From Prinia subflava (lineage: Eukaryota; Chordata; Aves; Passeriformes; Cisticolidae), in assembly GCF_021018805.1 (NCBI RefSeq), contig NC_086257.1, forward strand, positions 18,286,693 to 18,350,692: a stretch of DNA of 64,000 bases, given 5' to 3'. Shown here piece after piece: positions 34,988 through 45,996 of this stretch. The translations under genes were made by a program, and so were the position numbers. The notes under the pieces were generated by a model. That model was not told the origin of the DNA and did no database searches. It was given only the letters and a program-made list of their open reading frames with translations. How positions within the stretch are numbered: the first letter of the stretch is position 1; every line of letters begins with the position of its first letter.

Positions 34988-36745
34988 GCCATCACAGACC
35001 TTAATGCATCAGGGATATCAGGCAGGGACGCCTCCCACTAGACCAGGCTGCTCAAGGCCTTTTCCAATCCATTTTTAAACATTTCCCAGGGCAGGGGCAT
35101 CCACAACCTCCCTAAGCATCCTGTTCTAATGTCTCACCACTCTCACAATAAAAAATTTCTTCCTAACATCTAACCAAAATTTCCCCTATTTCAGTTTGTA
35201 TCCATTAATCCTTGTCCTGTCACTAAAGGTCCCGATGAAGAGCCCCTCTCTGGCTTCCCTGTAGCCCCTTCAGATACTGGAAGGTGCTGTGATGTCTCCA
35301 CACAATCTTGTCTTCTCCAGATGGAACAGCCCTAAATTTCTCAGCCTGTCTTGGTAGGTTGTACCCCTTGAACCCATTCTGTCATGGTGACCATTCTTGC
35401 CATCTGTCTCTCAACCTTTTCTGGCTTCACTCTGTTCTTTCTCAGCTGAGGAGGCTGGTGCTGCACAGAATATTCAAGCTGTAGGTGTGCTATGGATTTA
35501 TATAGTGTCGTAATGATGGCTTTTATCTTGTTCTCTGTTCTTAAAATTTTGGTTCGGCTGTTCTTGACGTGACAGTTTTGCAGAACTATCCATTTACTTC
35601 AAGATCTCATTTCTGAGAAGTGATGGTTAGTTCTCAACCCATCACTTTATATGTAAAGATAGAGTTATTTTTCCTGTGTGCATTTGTCTGCACTGAATGT
35701 CTTTTTTCCCCCTATTATTGCCAGCATTACAAGATCTATCTCAATATACCAGAACTGGTTCTTCTCTTAACTTTTCTGAGTAACTTGGTACCATCAGCAG
35801 ATTTTTTTCCCCTCACTATTCACTTTTATATTTTCAGACCACTTATGAATATGTTGAATAGCACAGATCTCCACAGGGTTTGCAGTGATGACCTACCTCT
35901 CCTGTGAGCACTGACCATTTATTTCTGTACTCTGCTTTCTATGCCAACTAGTTATTGATGTGAGCATCTTCCTTTTTGTTCCAGAATATTTTATTTTCTT
36001 AAAGGCTTTTGGGAATGAACCTTGTTAAACCCCTTTTGAACACCCAAGCAGGTGATCTCAGCTGGATCTCCTGTGTTCTCCTACTAGTAGATACCTTCAG
36101 AGAATTATAATATACAATTAAGCCAGGATTTATCTTTTAAAACTTACACAGAAAACTTCACAATATGCCATAATTATTCAGATTACACTATTTCTATTAT
36201 TTGTTATGATTTCTACCCATCTCCCCAGTGCAGATGTCAGGTTTACTGGGATGCAGCTTCCTGGATCTGCCTGAGTGCCATTTTAAAATCTGTTGCTGTA
36301 TTAGTCAGATTTCAGTCCTCTGGCTCAAAATTATTTGAGCTAAAAAGCTGCACACCACAATCACCTGTTTCTCTCCTAAATTTCTGTAGAATTTCCAAGT
36401 GAATGTCTTTACTCCAGATGAGTTTTTATAGTTTGTTTTGTTCATTTACTCTATAAACTATTTATGGGTGCTCCAATTTGATGCAAATCCTAAAATGTAT
36501 TCAATAAATTAGGATTCTGGGATGGGATTCTCACCAGCCTCCCCCATGGTAAGCACAGGTGCAAAAAATTCACAGCTTTTCTGCTGTGGCTTTATATTTT
36601 TTGAATGTTCCTTTCATGCCTCGAGCATCTCAGAGATTTTCTGTCAGTAATCACACTCCTGAAGTGTTTGAAGGAAAAGGATATTATTACTTTTTTTTTT
36701 CCTCATTTAAGTTGATTTTCAACTTCTTTTGAGGACTGTTTGTTA
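34988..36745 (-). mobile_element. Decayed CR1 LINE, ORF2 to 3' end, minus strand
   Basis: This is a non-LTR retrotransposon fragment read on the minus strand. At its 3' end (35010-35400) it carries the typical CR1 terminal region, whose translation ends in a QPGLVGGVP-like motif and includes LFIGTFSDRTRINGYKLK. Further upstream in the element, VLFNIFISGL is encoded at 35864-35835. The catalytic FADD-type motif is reduced to SADGTKLL at 35801-35778, with the second Asp replaced by Gly. Weaker similarity to CR1 ORF2 continues to about 36740. In-frame stops and indels are numerous, so the copy is dead. The 3' octamer repeats of young avian CR1 are not visible. Boundaries are approximate. Confidence 0.9.
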
Positions 36746-38074
36746 AATTACTTGTTATCTAGATTGACTCAAGGCTCTGGCTTACCCTGCAGCCCTAAAA
36801 GCAACGCATAACAGGAGTGCAACTCCATGGTAGGCTGGAACTTCCCCAGGTCTGAGTGCCCACCCAGCAGAAGGGCGCCTTTGTTGTCACATGCTGGCAC
36901 CAGCTCAGTTATATTGTGAGCTGATGGGGCTGGAAACTGGCCCTTGCAAGAAACTTCTCCACTTTCTCTACCTACACAGTCCCACAACACTTGTGCTGTC
37001 ACAGGAGAAAGGAAGACAGAGATAAAGCTCGTGGTGTAACTGGTGTTTTAACAGCAGACAATATTTCGATTAACTTGATTTTGAAGCTCTATCTAGGGAG
37101 CAAACCTGAGCCACAGACCAGAAATGAGTGTGTGGGTGGGAGTGGTGAGGTGGGGACACCTAAGGCTGCTGCCAAATCCATCTTCTCATCACACTACAAG
37201 CTGAGTGTAATGCAGAATTCTGACACTCAGGGGCTTAAGATAATCAATTACAATAATCAAAGTTAAGCCTTTTCTAAAGGGGTATTTAGGAAAATTTGCA
37301 GGGTGTATTTTCCCTGTCCAGTGAAGCTATCTCTTGATTTTCAGATTTACAAGTTAATTTATCGGAAGAGTAGGAGGGGAGTAAAACCAGGGACTGGGGA
37401 ATGTTCAACACCATTACTAAAATACAGAAAGCTTGGGGGGTACTTAATCCCCATCCTGCATTTCTGTCATCAGCTAAACATTGTTCCCCATCGTGCACAC
37501 AAGGAGAAGTGCAAAGCTGACCCAGCAGATTGAGATGAAAAGATTAGAAGCAGAAATTAAAGTCTCCTGGAGACATTGTTCAGCTATTATACACTGATAA
37601 ATTTTTCATGGATTTCCCTACATTTTAAAAAATCGTATTAATCTGAACTCTGGTGCTTTAAAAACATTCTTCTGATTGTCAGTATTTCCCTCTGATTGCT
37701 TGGTAGGAACACTCTGGTAAGACAGAACACTTGTAGTTTAGCTGAAGAGGAAGATTTACGCAAAATAAATATAGAGATTTCAGCATTCACACTATTTACC
37801 CAGGCTGCTTCCGCTTCAGTTTCTGACCTGTCCTTCATTTAGACATGGAAAGAAAGTGTGAGCTCAGGAATAAACGCCTGGCAGCCTGAGAACAGAAATG
37901 GCTGTGCTGGGTGGGACCAAGCCTCCCTCTGGCCAGGCACTGTCTCAATCAGCAGCCAGAGGAGAGTGCTCAGAGAAGGACAGAAGAAGAAGAAAGTAAT
38001 AACACTTCTCCCAAAGACTCTTCCAGCTTCCACCGATCTGAGTCTCAAAGACTACTCCAGCCAGACGAGGTTCA
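36746..38074. other. Interval between the two CR1 copies
   Basis: No supportable gene. Sequence is mostly unique, of average composition, with short open frames on both strands (for example 36991-37266 plus and 37286-37498 minus) that match nothing recognised. It may include unrecognised diverged LINE sequence at its left edge. Confidence 0.35.
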
Positions 38075-38850
38075 TGTGTATTTTTAACCTCTTTGGATTT
38101 CCCTTTTGGGAACTTGTTCAAGCTTCCCTTGAACCCATAGAAACCTTAAACTCTGACAGTACCCTGTGGCTGCTTAATTATGTTATGTTTAAAGATCTGC
38201 TTTTGCTTCTTTTCCAGCTGCCACATCTGTCATCTCGCCTTCATTTCTTGTCCTGGCAAAGACTGTGCACAAACCACGTGAGGGAACCTCTTTGTGTATG
38301 GTGCTTTAGTCTAGATACCTTCATCATCTCTCCCAACAGTCTCCTTTTCTAGGCATACAAAGAGTCTACTTTGCTTAGCTTCTTTTTAATGGAAATCTCT
38401 CTGTTCCTGTGATCATCCTTGTTGCCCTTTTGTGAAGCTTTTGAAAAGGTAGGGGCAGGCAATATGCAAGATGTGGGTGTGTCATGTATTTGTATGCTGG
38501 CATAAATATTCTGTACTTATCTTCTATCCCCTTCCTATTTATTCCTAATATTCAATGAACACCACTAAGCAGATTCTTTCATGGCCCTGTCTTTTATCAT
38601 CCCAAGATTTCATTCCTTGGTGGTAAGACAGCTGAAAGCCATAATTTTATCTGCAAAGTTTAGATTATTCCCAGATGCATCACTTTAACACTTATCTAAG
38701 ATGAATTTCATGGGATAGTTAAACTCATTGAGTTTCACAAGATCCTTCAGCCAGTTCTGCTAAGTGTCCTCAACTTTATTGTCCTGAAAATCTGGCATCA
38801 TCAACAGCTGCCACCTAACCAGTCATCTTTTCTCTTTCCTCATGAATCAA
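38075..38850 (-). mobile_element. Decayed CR1/L3-like LINE, ORF2 C-terminal part, minus strand
   Basis: Read on the minus strand, this fragment encodes the end of a CR1-type reverse transcriptase. A VDDARF-like remnant of the ADD motif lies near 38800. LKDLVKLNEFNYPMKF, with FILDKC following, ends near 38690 and corresponds to the family's LQKDLxKLxxWxxxWQMKFNxDKC segment. A GFKGKLEQ segment near 38115-38140 corresponds to the ORF2 C-terminus. In-frame stops and frameshifts are frequent. The fragment repeats ORF2 regions also present in the 34988-36745 copy, so it is a separate insertion. Ends are approximate. Confidence 0.8.
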
Positions 38851-41800
38851 AGAAGGAAGTTTCCTCATCTCTAGGAATAACCTCCTCTTTCAAAACGAGA
38901 TCCAAATATTTCTTTCTCCACAATGCTGCCTCCTTCATTTCTTCTTGACAACTCCTCACTAGAGAGACAATAGCCAGTTTTGAATCTCTGTATCTTTTAA
39001 CAACACCCAAGTATTTTGGGCTCTGATGGGTGTAACACACTAGACAAAAAGGTTCACACATCACCTCTCTCAGAAGGACGCCAGTCAGAGCTCTCCAGTT
39101 TTCTTGGCATTGCACACACAGTGCAGCTCTTAGAAACCAATTCTCCTCTCAGTTCAACATCTGAGGTCAGTGACAAACACAGCTTTGAAAGAAGGGTACA
39201 TTTGAATCCGCTCCTCTTGCCAGATGAATAACAACAGTTAAGTGATGCATCTCTAACAAAACCTCCTAAAAAAGGTTTTAAAGCATGGTTATCATGGGTA
39301 TTAGCTTGAGAGAACATGCAAAGTACAATCCAACTTAATCTAATTAGAGCTTTAACACACAAAATTTAACACCTTTCCTTGCATTTACAGCTGATAAATT
39401 AAGTACTCTTCCAAAGAAAGAAAAAAGAAGTTCTGAAGTGCTTTGCTAAGTTTGGAGCTGAAAAGTTTCACTTCCAGGTTTAGCCAAAAAAAAATAAAAA
39501 ACAAAATCGCTCTTTGAAAAACAAATTTTATAATGAGATATAATAGCATCTTTGAGATTGTTTATCCATTAAAAGAAGTATGAAAGACAAATTGAAAACA
39601 TAAAAAGTGCTGTTTTGCTGAAGTACCTGTGTCTGCCTTTGTGGTAACTGGCAAAATGGATCAGGAATGAATTCTCTCTCTAGTCCTCATCAGCATATTT
39701 ACTTTTACAGATACAGAACCTCATAGAATCCAGGGTTACTTTATCTTTCCTTTAGTCAGTGCCAACATAATGCAAACCAGCACCACCTTTCAGCTCTCTC
39801 CTTGATTCAGGAACTGTTGTGAGGAAATTTCCAATGAGTAAGGGATGGCTAACAGCAAGGAGTGTCATATTGAGGAAATGAAGAACTACACAATTTGGAA
39901 AGAGAAAATCTGTAGGACATGGAAGAATCCTAAATCTGTAGAACCAAGAAGATAACTACAGAAAAAAACCAGAAAGAAATAGCAATCAGCTGTGCAACTA
40001 GCACAGACAGTAAAGACAAATTTTAAGAAATACTCTAGAAAGGGGTGAAATGGGAGAGAGGAAGAAGCCATATCTACCATCTACATCCCCATGAAAATGC
40101 AAATAACTCATCATAGACAAAGAAAAAGTCTGCCAGGGACTCTGGGTGGTCGTGCTGTTTACTATTTCTCAGCCCGTGATCAGTGGATTTAGCTGAGGGT
40201 CCATGCAATATGTGAGATACCAAAAGATGACTTACAAAAAATTGCAAATCTTCCATATGTTGTAATTTATATTATTTGTGGTAGCCATCTGCTCACAGCT
40301 GACTTTTTCAGAAGTAAAATACTGTGTATTGCAGGTATTGGGTACCTGTTCATCTTCAGCCTCGTTTGTCACTGCCCTCACCATCTTCTGCTGACTAGCG
40401 AGCCTGTAGCTTGGATTTCCTCCTGCTTTGAATGCTCATTCATTGCAGTTTCATGCAACTTTCTGGTCATATCTCATTTCTGTGTCTTGATTACTTCAAT
40501 TCTGTCTCTGTAGGCTCATCATAGTCCCTTAGGCTTGTCATTAAAAATCTGATTCCTTTTTGAGTCTTTGGTTAAGGCTCATGTGTTAACAAAAGATGTC
40601 TCAGTACACAGCCTGTCATCCCCTGCAATGGCATAGTTTCTCCTTGTGCCTTTGGGATCTGTTCTTTGAGAAACTGCTATCACCATGTCTTTACTAGTAA
40701 TTTTTTCCCTTCTCCTTTATATGAAATGCCAATTGCTTAGATTTGTATAAAATCCCGTGAAATACACTGATCCAATCTCTTATTTCTTAATGCTTGTCAC
40801 ATCCCACTAACAGCCAATGCTCACTCTTCCCACAGCCTACCATAAGAACCACGACAGAAGGCTCTCAATGGCATAAAGGAATTAGGTATTTTATTCCTAT
40901 TGAATTTCATCTAAGTGAAAATTGAATTGAAAATCAATGGGAACTGGGAGCATAAAACCCTATAATATGCCTAAAAATCTCTTACAGTGAGGTTTTTCAG
41001 CTGCTTTTCCCACCCTGAGGAAGGGTGGTGAGTAGAAAGGCTGAGGAGGACCTGTCATGCAAAGGAAACATTTCCAGGAGCAGGCAAGCTGGTAGATCAT
41101 GGCTCAGGCAATGGGCTTGACCTCATTTCTCTTCTGTATTACAAAACCTCTGTAATTTTCTATTAGTGCCCTTAGCCCAACTCCTTTCCCAGACCAACAG
41201 GCCTAGCAGTCTGTTCCCAGATACCTTTAACCACCGAGCAAGGACAAAAGCAATATGCCCAAGAGAACAGCTGAAAAACTAGAGACTGGAAAATCCTCAG
41301 CATGTCAGAGCAGAGACTGGCTCCTGAATGCAGGGCAAAGGCTGGCAGAGTCAATCTGCACCACAGCCACACGCTCCTGACCTTTGTGATGATGCTGGGT
41401 TCGCCTTTTTTATTACTATTTATTTGGGTTTGGTTTTATGTTTTTTCCCCCAAGACAGAGATTTCACTACCTCAGAAAACAGAGGTCAAGAGTAGATATT
41501 ATTTAATACCTATGAGCTGTGGTACTTACATGTCACTCCCATGACTTTATTTATGGCACAGGGTTACCTTCCACCTGAGAGCTACTAACATGTGGCTTGA
41601 TTTTCTAGAAGAGCAGCAAAACCAACAACTGAGCCAGACTTGTTCAGCAGAGTGACAGAACACCTGCCAACAGGGCTCAGGAGCTGCAGGGTTGTGTGGG
41701 TGAAGCATTAAGTTCTAATTGTCATCCTACTGAAATCACAGAACTGAGACACTGATGGCAGTAAGAATGAACCCTGCAGTGGAGAGTTTGTCCAAAATTC

Positions 41801-41964
41801 ATTTTGTGGAGACAGCTGTTATTAAGAGGTGGAGGGCAATCTAAAAAGGCCATGACATCCAGAATGCAGTTATGAGAGTCACCACTAAAAAAAGCTGTTG
41901 CAATGCATTGGCAGGGGATATCTTCAATAAACTCCAAACACACTGCCAAAGCAGCAATCCACAC
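38851..41964. other. Gene-poor DNA right of the CR1 copies
   Basis: No supportable gene. A 91-codon minus-strand frame at 38840-39115 encodes a charged, non-repetitive peptide that I do not recognise. Pyrimidine-rich sequence at about 40280-40840 has the look of an old reverse-oriented LINE, but no diagnostic motif could be found, so it is not called. Confidence 0.35.
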
Positions 41965-42085
41965 CTAGAGGTAATGCCACTCAGCCCTTCTCTGCCTCAG
42001 TTTTTTCATATGAAAAATGGCACTTTAAAACTTTAATTATAGGTAAATACTTAACGGGCATAGCAGTGTTTGGAAAGTGCATTTG
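41965..42085 (+). mobile_element. MIR-type SINE fragment
   Basis: CCTTCTCTGCCTCAGTTTTT, then TCATATGAAAAATGGCA, matches the MIR core signature (CTCTGCCTCAGTTTCCNCATNTGTAAAATGG). It is followed about 65 bases later by a GGAAAGTGCATTTGG tail-like segment. This is an ancient, diverged plus-strand copy; boundaries are approximate. Confidence 0.65.
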
Positions 42086-45000
42086 GAGGGAGAGAGGAGA
42101 ACCCTTGCACAGAACTAAAGTTATCCTTTGAAGAAAAGTGCTGAAAGCTGAGGACAGATCTCTATCTCCTTGAAAATCACTTCACAATTAAACTTTCTGA
42201 CACTGATTCACTGTCAAAGCTCAGAGCTCAACCATGTTTGTGTGAGCACTTAACCTGAAGGCCAGAATATGGTAACTGAAGAGTTACAAATTAAGATGGG
42301 GTAGTTCCTGTTCAATGTCAAATTTTCTTGGTCACTAAAGACAAAAGGAAATAAAACAATGAAAAAAATTAAATAAAATGGATTTGGGGTGTCTCTGTTC
42401 AGAGTAATTTCTGGGAATCTCTTAAACCACAAGTGGCAAAAAATTTAAACTACTCTTGTGCCTTTTTGCACCAATTCTTTAGACCACGCCAGAATCAGTC
42501 ATAGTTTTCTTTTCCCCTGCATTTGAATGTAAGTTACTATTTTGTTTGTTCCTCTGGTAAGCAAATAATATTGACAGATATTGCTACCTGAATAATTATT
42601 CCACACAGTTCCTGTCTAAAGCATCATGAGTGCATCTTTGGGGATGGTGTTCCTGGGTAACCAAATTAGATTGTGACCTCCACAGTGCTATCATCTTCCT
42701 GGTGCAATAAACAACACTGTCACATCATTTCTCATATATGCTATCAAGAGATCTACAAGAGAAGCCACTAATTTGTTGCTCTGTGTAGACTTCCTGTGCA
42801 AGTGACCTATTATGAAATTTAACACACTGCTGACATCTTTAAAGAAAGCTCTTTCTCTTTCCAGCCAAAGAAAGCTGTTGAGTGACAGCCATCAGTCAGC
42901 TGGGAAAGATGAGTGATAAATACAAAAACAAGAGGTACCTGATAGAAGTGGGCAACATGTTAATCTTGTCATCACATTTACAGTCCCTGCTCCGGTATTT
43001 CTGGCCATTAATACAGCCAGGGAGTATTTAACTGCTGAGTGGAATATTCTGCCATCGTGTGCCTAAAGCCACCTTCAGGGATTCCCACAGCACCACCGTG
43101 CAGAGGCTGACAGGATGAAGGAAAAATGACAACAGAACCTTGGAATCTGTGTTTGTAACATTTCACAAGCGCACACCAAGATTAGGTGGCACATTTACTT
43201 TTTTCCAGCTACACAAGATAACATCCCAAATACACAGTTATCCAAGCATAAACCAGAAACTGCTGACTCGTAGGAAAACAAAAACTCTCACAAACAAAAC
43301 ACTGTGGTTATGGTTGAATGCTCCATGTTCCTATTACTTTGTCAACTGCTTGCAGTGCTATCTAATTATACTGCATTTTGGTTTTGAACAAGGTTTGAAT
43401 GAGTCCTGTCTTCCTATATTCTACTCAGCAAAGATACCAGATTTCCTGGAAATAATAGTCTATAATTTTTATTTGGCATAACAGGCTCTTCTAAACTTCA
43501 ACCCAACTTACAACAGATTTTTGCTTGCTCTTAGGACAGCAGAAAATATCAACTACAGACTCATTGCTAGCCTTCGAAAGTGCCTGACTTCTGTGTGTTA
43601 TTTTTGAATTAAAATTTTTGTTTTATTATTAATTCTTATCTTATGATACCAGACGTTTTTACAGTTTACACAGATGTAATCATTCATTAAATCTTAGTAA
43701 TATCAAAAGAGATTATTTTTATATGATGACTGTGTTACAGAGCTTAACAAATTCCATTTTACTGTAACATAAACAGAATTTGTGTGGCAATTTATTTTGG
43801 AAAATGCTAGGTAGATAAAAACAAAGGTCAAAAGTCATAGTGGATAATAGCTGATGGTTTTGATAATGCTAATTATATATTACTAAAGAATAAAGGTAGA
43901 AAGGGAAATATGAGCATTAAAAGAAAGATAAACATCCCAGTGCTGAATTTAAAATGAAAAAAAGAAAAAAAAAACCCCTTTAAATGTCTTTGTAGCTCAC
44001 TGTCATACACCGAAGACATAATGAAGCCTGAATTAAAAATGTCAGTTTCTGTGAATGTTGATAACTTGGTTCTTTGTTGTACAAGTCAAAATGTGTCTGT
44101 TTGATGGGTTAAAATGACAGTCTGCAAATGGGAGAAGCTAGAGCTAAAAAAAGAAGACCCCCCCCACTTCCCAAAAGACTTATAAAAAGTAGGCCCGTAA
44201 TGCAGTACTTTAAGGAGAAAACCTGTAGGGGAGAAGAGCCAGTATCTTTAGAATGTAACCAAGCAGCACTAAAAGGCAATGTCCATGGCCAATCAAAACT
44301 ATTTCTCTAGCTGCTGGGGCTCTTGCATCTCTGTCTTCACACTAGACTGGAAACCCTTTGTACTAATTGCCAGACTGTACCAGATTTTCTGGTTCAGTTC
44401 CATCCCATAATTGACCGACAATGATGGGCAAGGAAGGGGAAAAATTCAGGCTCACCACTGCAAGCAGAGGGTCAGAAATGGTTTCATAGGGAGCACATCA
44501 CTGCTTGGCACTAAATGCAGGGTTAAGCAAGCATCATCTGTACTTTCTCCTAATTCCTAGGTTAAAAGGGGGATGGGAAAAACATCCACACTGCAGCAGG
44601 GCAAAGAGAGCATTTTAAAAGCTGGCATAGCTTCTGCAAAAATCTTCTGCAGAGACAGGAAAATGCCTGGAGGATTTTTGGAAGTTGGTCTCTAACCACG
44701 GTATCAGTGCATTACTCATATTAAGATAAATAAAGCAGTTCAAAAATTCCATTTTGCCACAGAAAAAACATCTCCCCCTATTTACAATATTTGCTCATAA
44801 AGTTTTTCCTCCAAGAAAAGAAAATAATTCACAAATTTATGTGTTGAAAAGATCCACATATTAATACATATATAGAAAATAATTTGCATTTAAAAAGGTA
44901 GAAGTACTTTAACATAAAATCCATATATTTAACAGACACTTTAAAGTTCACAAATAAGTATTTACTGTGCATAAAATCTAGTTCACCACAGGCTATACAT

Positions 45001-45246
45001 CTGTAAGTTCTTACTATTGTAGGATTCTTGCTTACTGTTGAATTGCTTTAATAAACCTAGGAAAAAGTTATTTGAAGAGGAAAAACCAAAAATTCTTTAA
45101 AAATTTGAGTAATGACAGAATCTTTCTGATCATGAATCTTATTTACCCTTAGTTGTTCTCCGCCCACTTTATTTCAAGCATATAGCACCCCCAATAGCAT
45201 TTCCACAAAACATTAAGACAGTTCTGAGACCAAAGTAAAAAAGAAT
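42086..45246. other. AT-rich gene-poor DNA
   Basis: No supportable gene or recognised transposon. A-rich runs occur near 43955-43975, and an 8-C run interrupts a short open frame near 44158-44165. The remainder is unique AT-rich sequence. The plus-strand frame at 43140-43481 (113 codons) has no recognisable domain and no gene context. Confidence 0.4.
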
Positions 45247-45281
45247 GAGAAAGGAAAGAAAGAAAGAAAAAAAGAAAAAGG
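45247..45281. repeat. GAAA-type purine microsatellite
   Basis: A 35-nt pure purine run built from GAAA/GGAAA units, with several perfect AAAG steps in the middle. Simple repeat. Confidence 0.85.
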
Positions 45282-45479
45282 TGCTGATGGCAAAGCAGTT
45301 CCAAACCATAGATTCCCTGTGCTACCCATGCCCTGGAAATATCCTACCCCCAGGTCAAACACTTTCCTCTGTACTATTCCCCTGCCTTTGAAGGATACTT
45401 ATTTGCAGAGTACCTGCTCTCACACACCTCATTGTGCAGGTAGCACACTCCTCACTCACAGTAGTTAGTTACAATTCAC

Positions 45480-45531
45480 TTCCTATAAGAGGAAATTCCA
45501 TTCAGTTCCTATAAGAGGAAATTCCATTCAG
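45480..45531. repeat. Perfect 26-bp tandem duplication
   Basis: Two identical 26-bp units lie at 45480-45505 and 45506-45531. Each begins TTCCTATAAGAGG and ends AAATTCCATTCAG, and the first four bases of a third unit follow. Because the copies are identical in otherwise old AT-rich DNA, the duplication is probably recent. Each unit carries TTCC/GGAA cores of ETS type. Confidence 0.95.
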
Positions 45532-45958
45532 TTCCGTCCCCCCTCTAACCCCACCACCTCTCACTCCAAGAATGGTTATTTTTCCTCTTAATCTGAAACC
45601 TGCTCCCCTCTCCACCAGCTCCAAATGAGTGATAAGCTGCAAAGTTTCAGAACTAGGCCAATAAAGTTAGCACCTTAAAGCACAGACAGCAGAGGACTTC
45701 GGCAAGATCTTACCTTTCAAGCCCTGAACAGAGCTGTCTTTTATGAGGCCTATGCAGCTGACAAGTCCTGGGACTTTCTCAAGCACAGGACCCATACAGG
45801 TGAAATTCTAATAGGTGGCAAACACCTGAGAACTGGACAAGAAGACTACAAGAAAAAAGAAATCAAATGAGTAAAATGTCTTCCCAGAGCCACAGTCAGC
45901 TCTTGTGCATGGGGAGTTACGAATGCACTGGCTATAGACTTTTGTCCAAAGCTCTAGG

Positions 45959-45996
45959 TTTTTTTTTCTTTTTTTTTTTCTTTTTTTTTTTTTTTT
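45959..45996. repeat. 38-nt pyrimidine (poly-T) tract
   Basis: T9, C, T11, C, T16 in succession. Simple repeat, no recognisable element attached. Confidence 0.9.

Noticed and set aside
39733..39750. CATAGAATCC-like strings resembling the CR1 3' octamer repeat
   Set aside because: Isolated short matches here and near 51550 and 58650 lack adjoining CR1 sequence.
40280..40840. Possible reverse-oriented old LINE
   Set aside because: The texture is suggestive, but no diagnostic reverse-transcriptase or 3'-end motif could be found on either strand.
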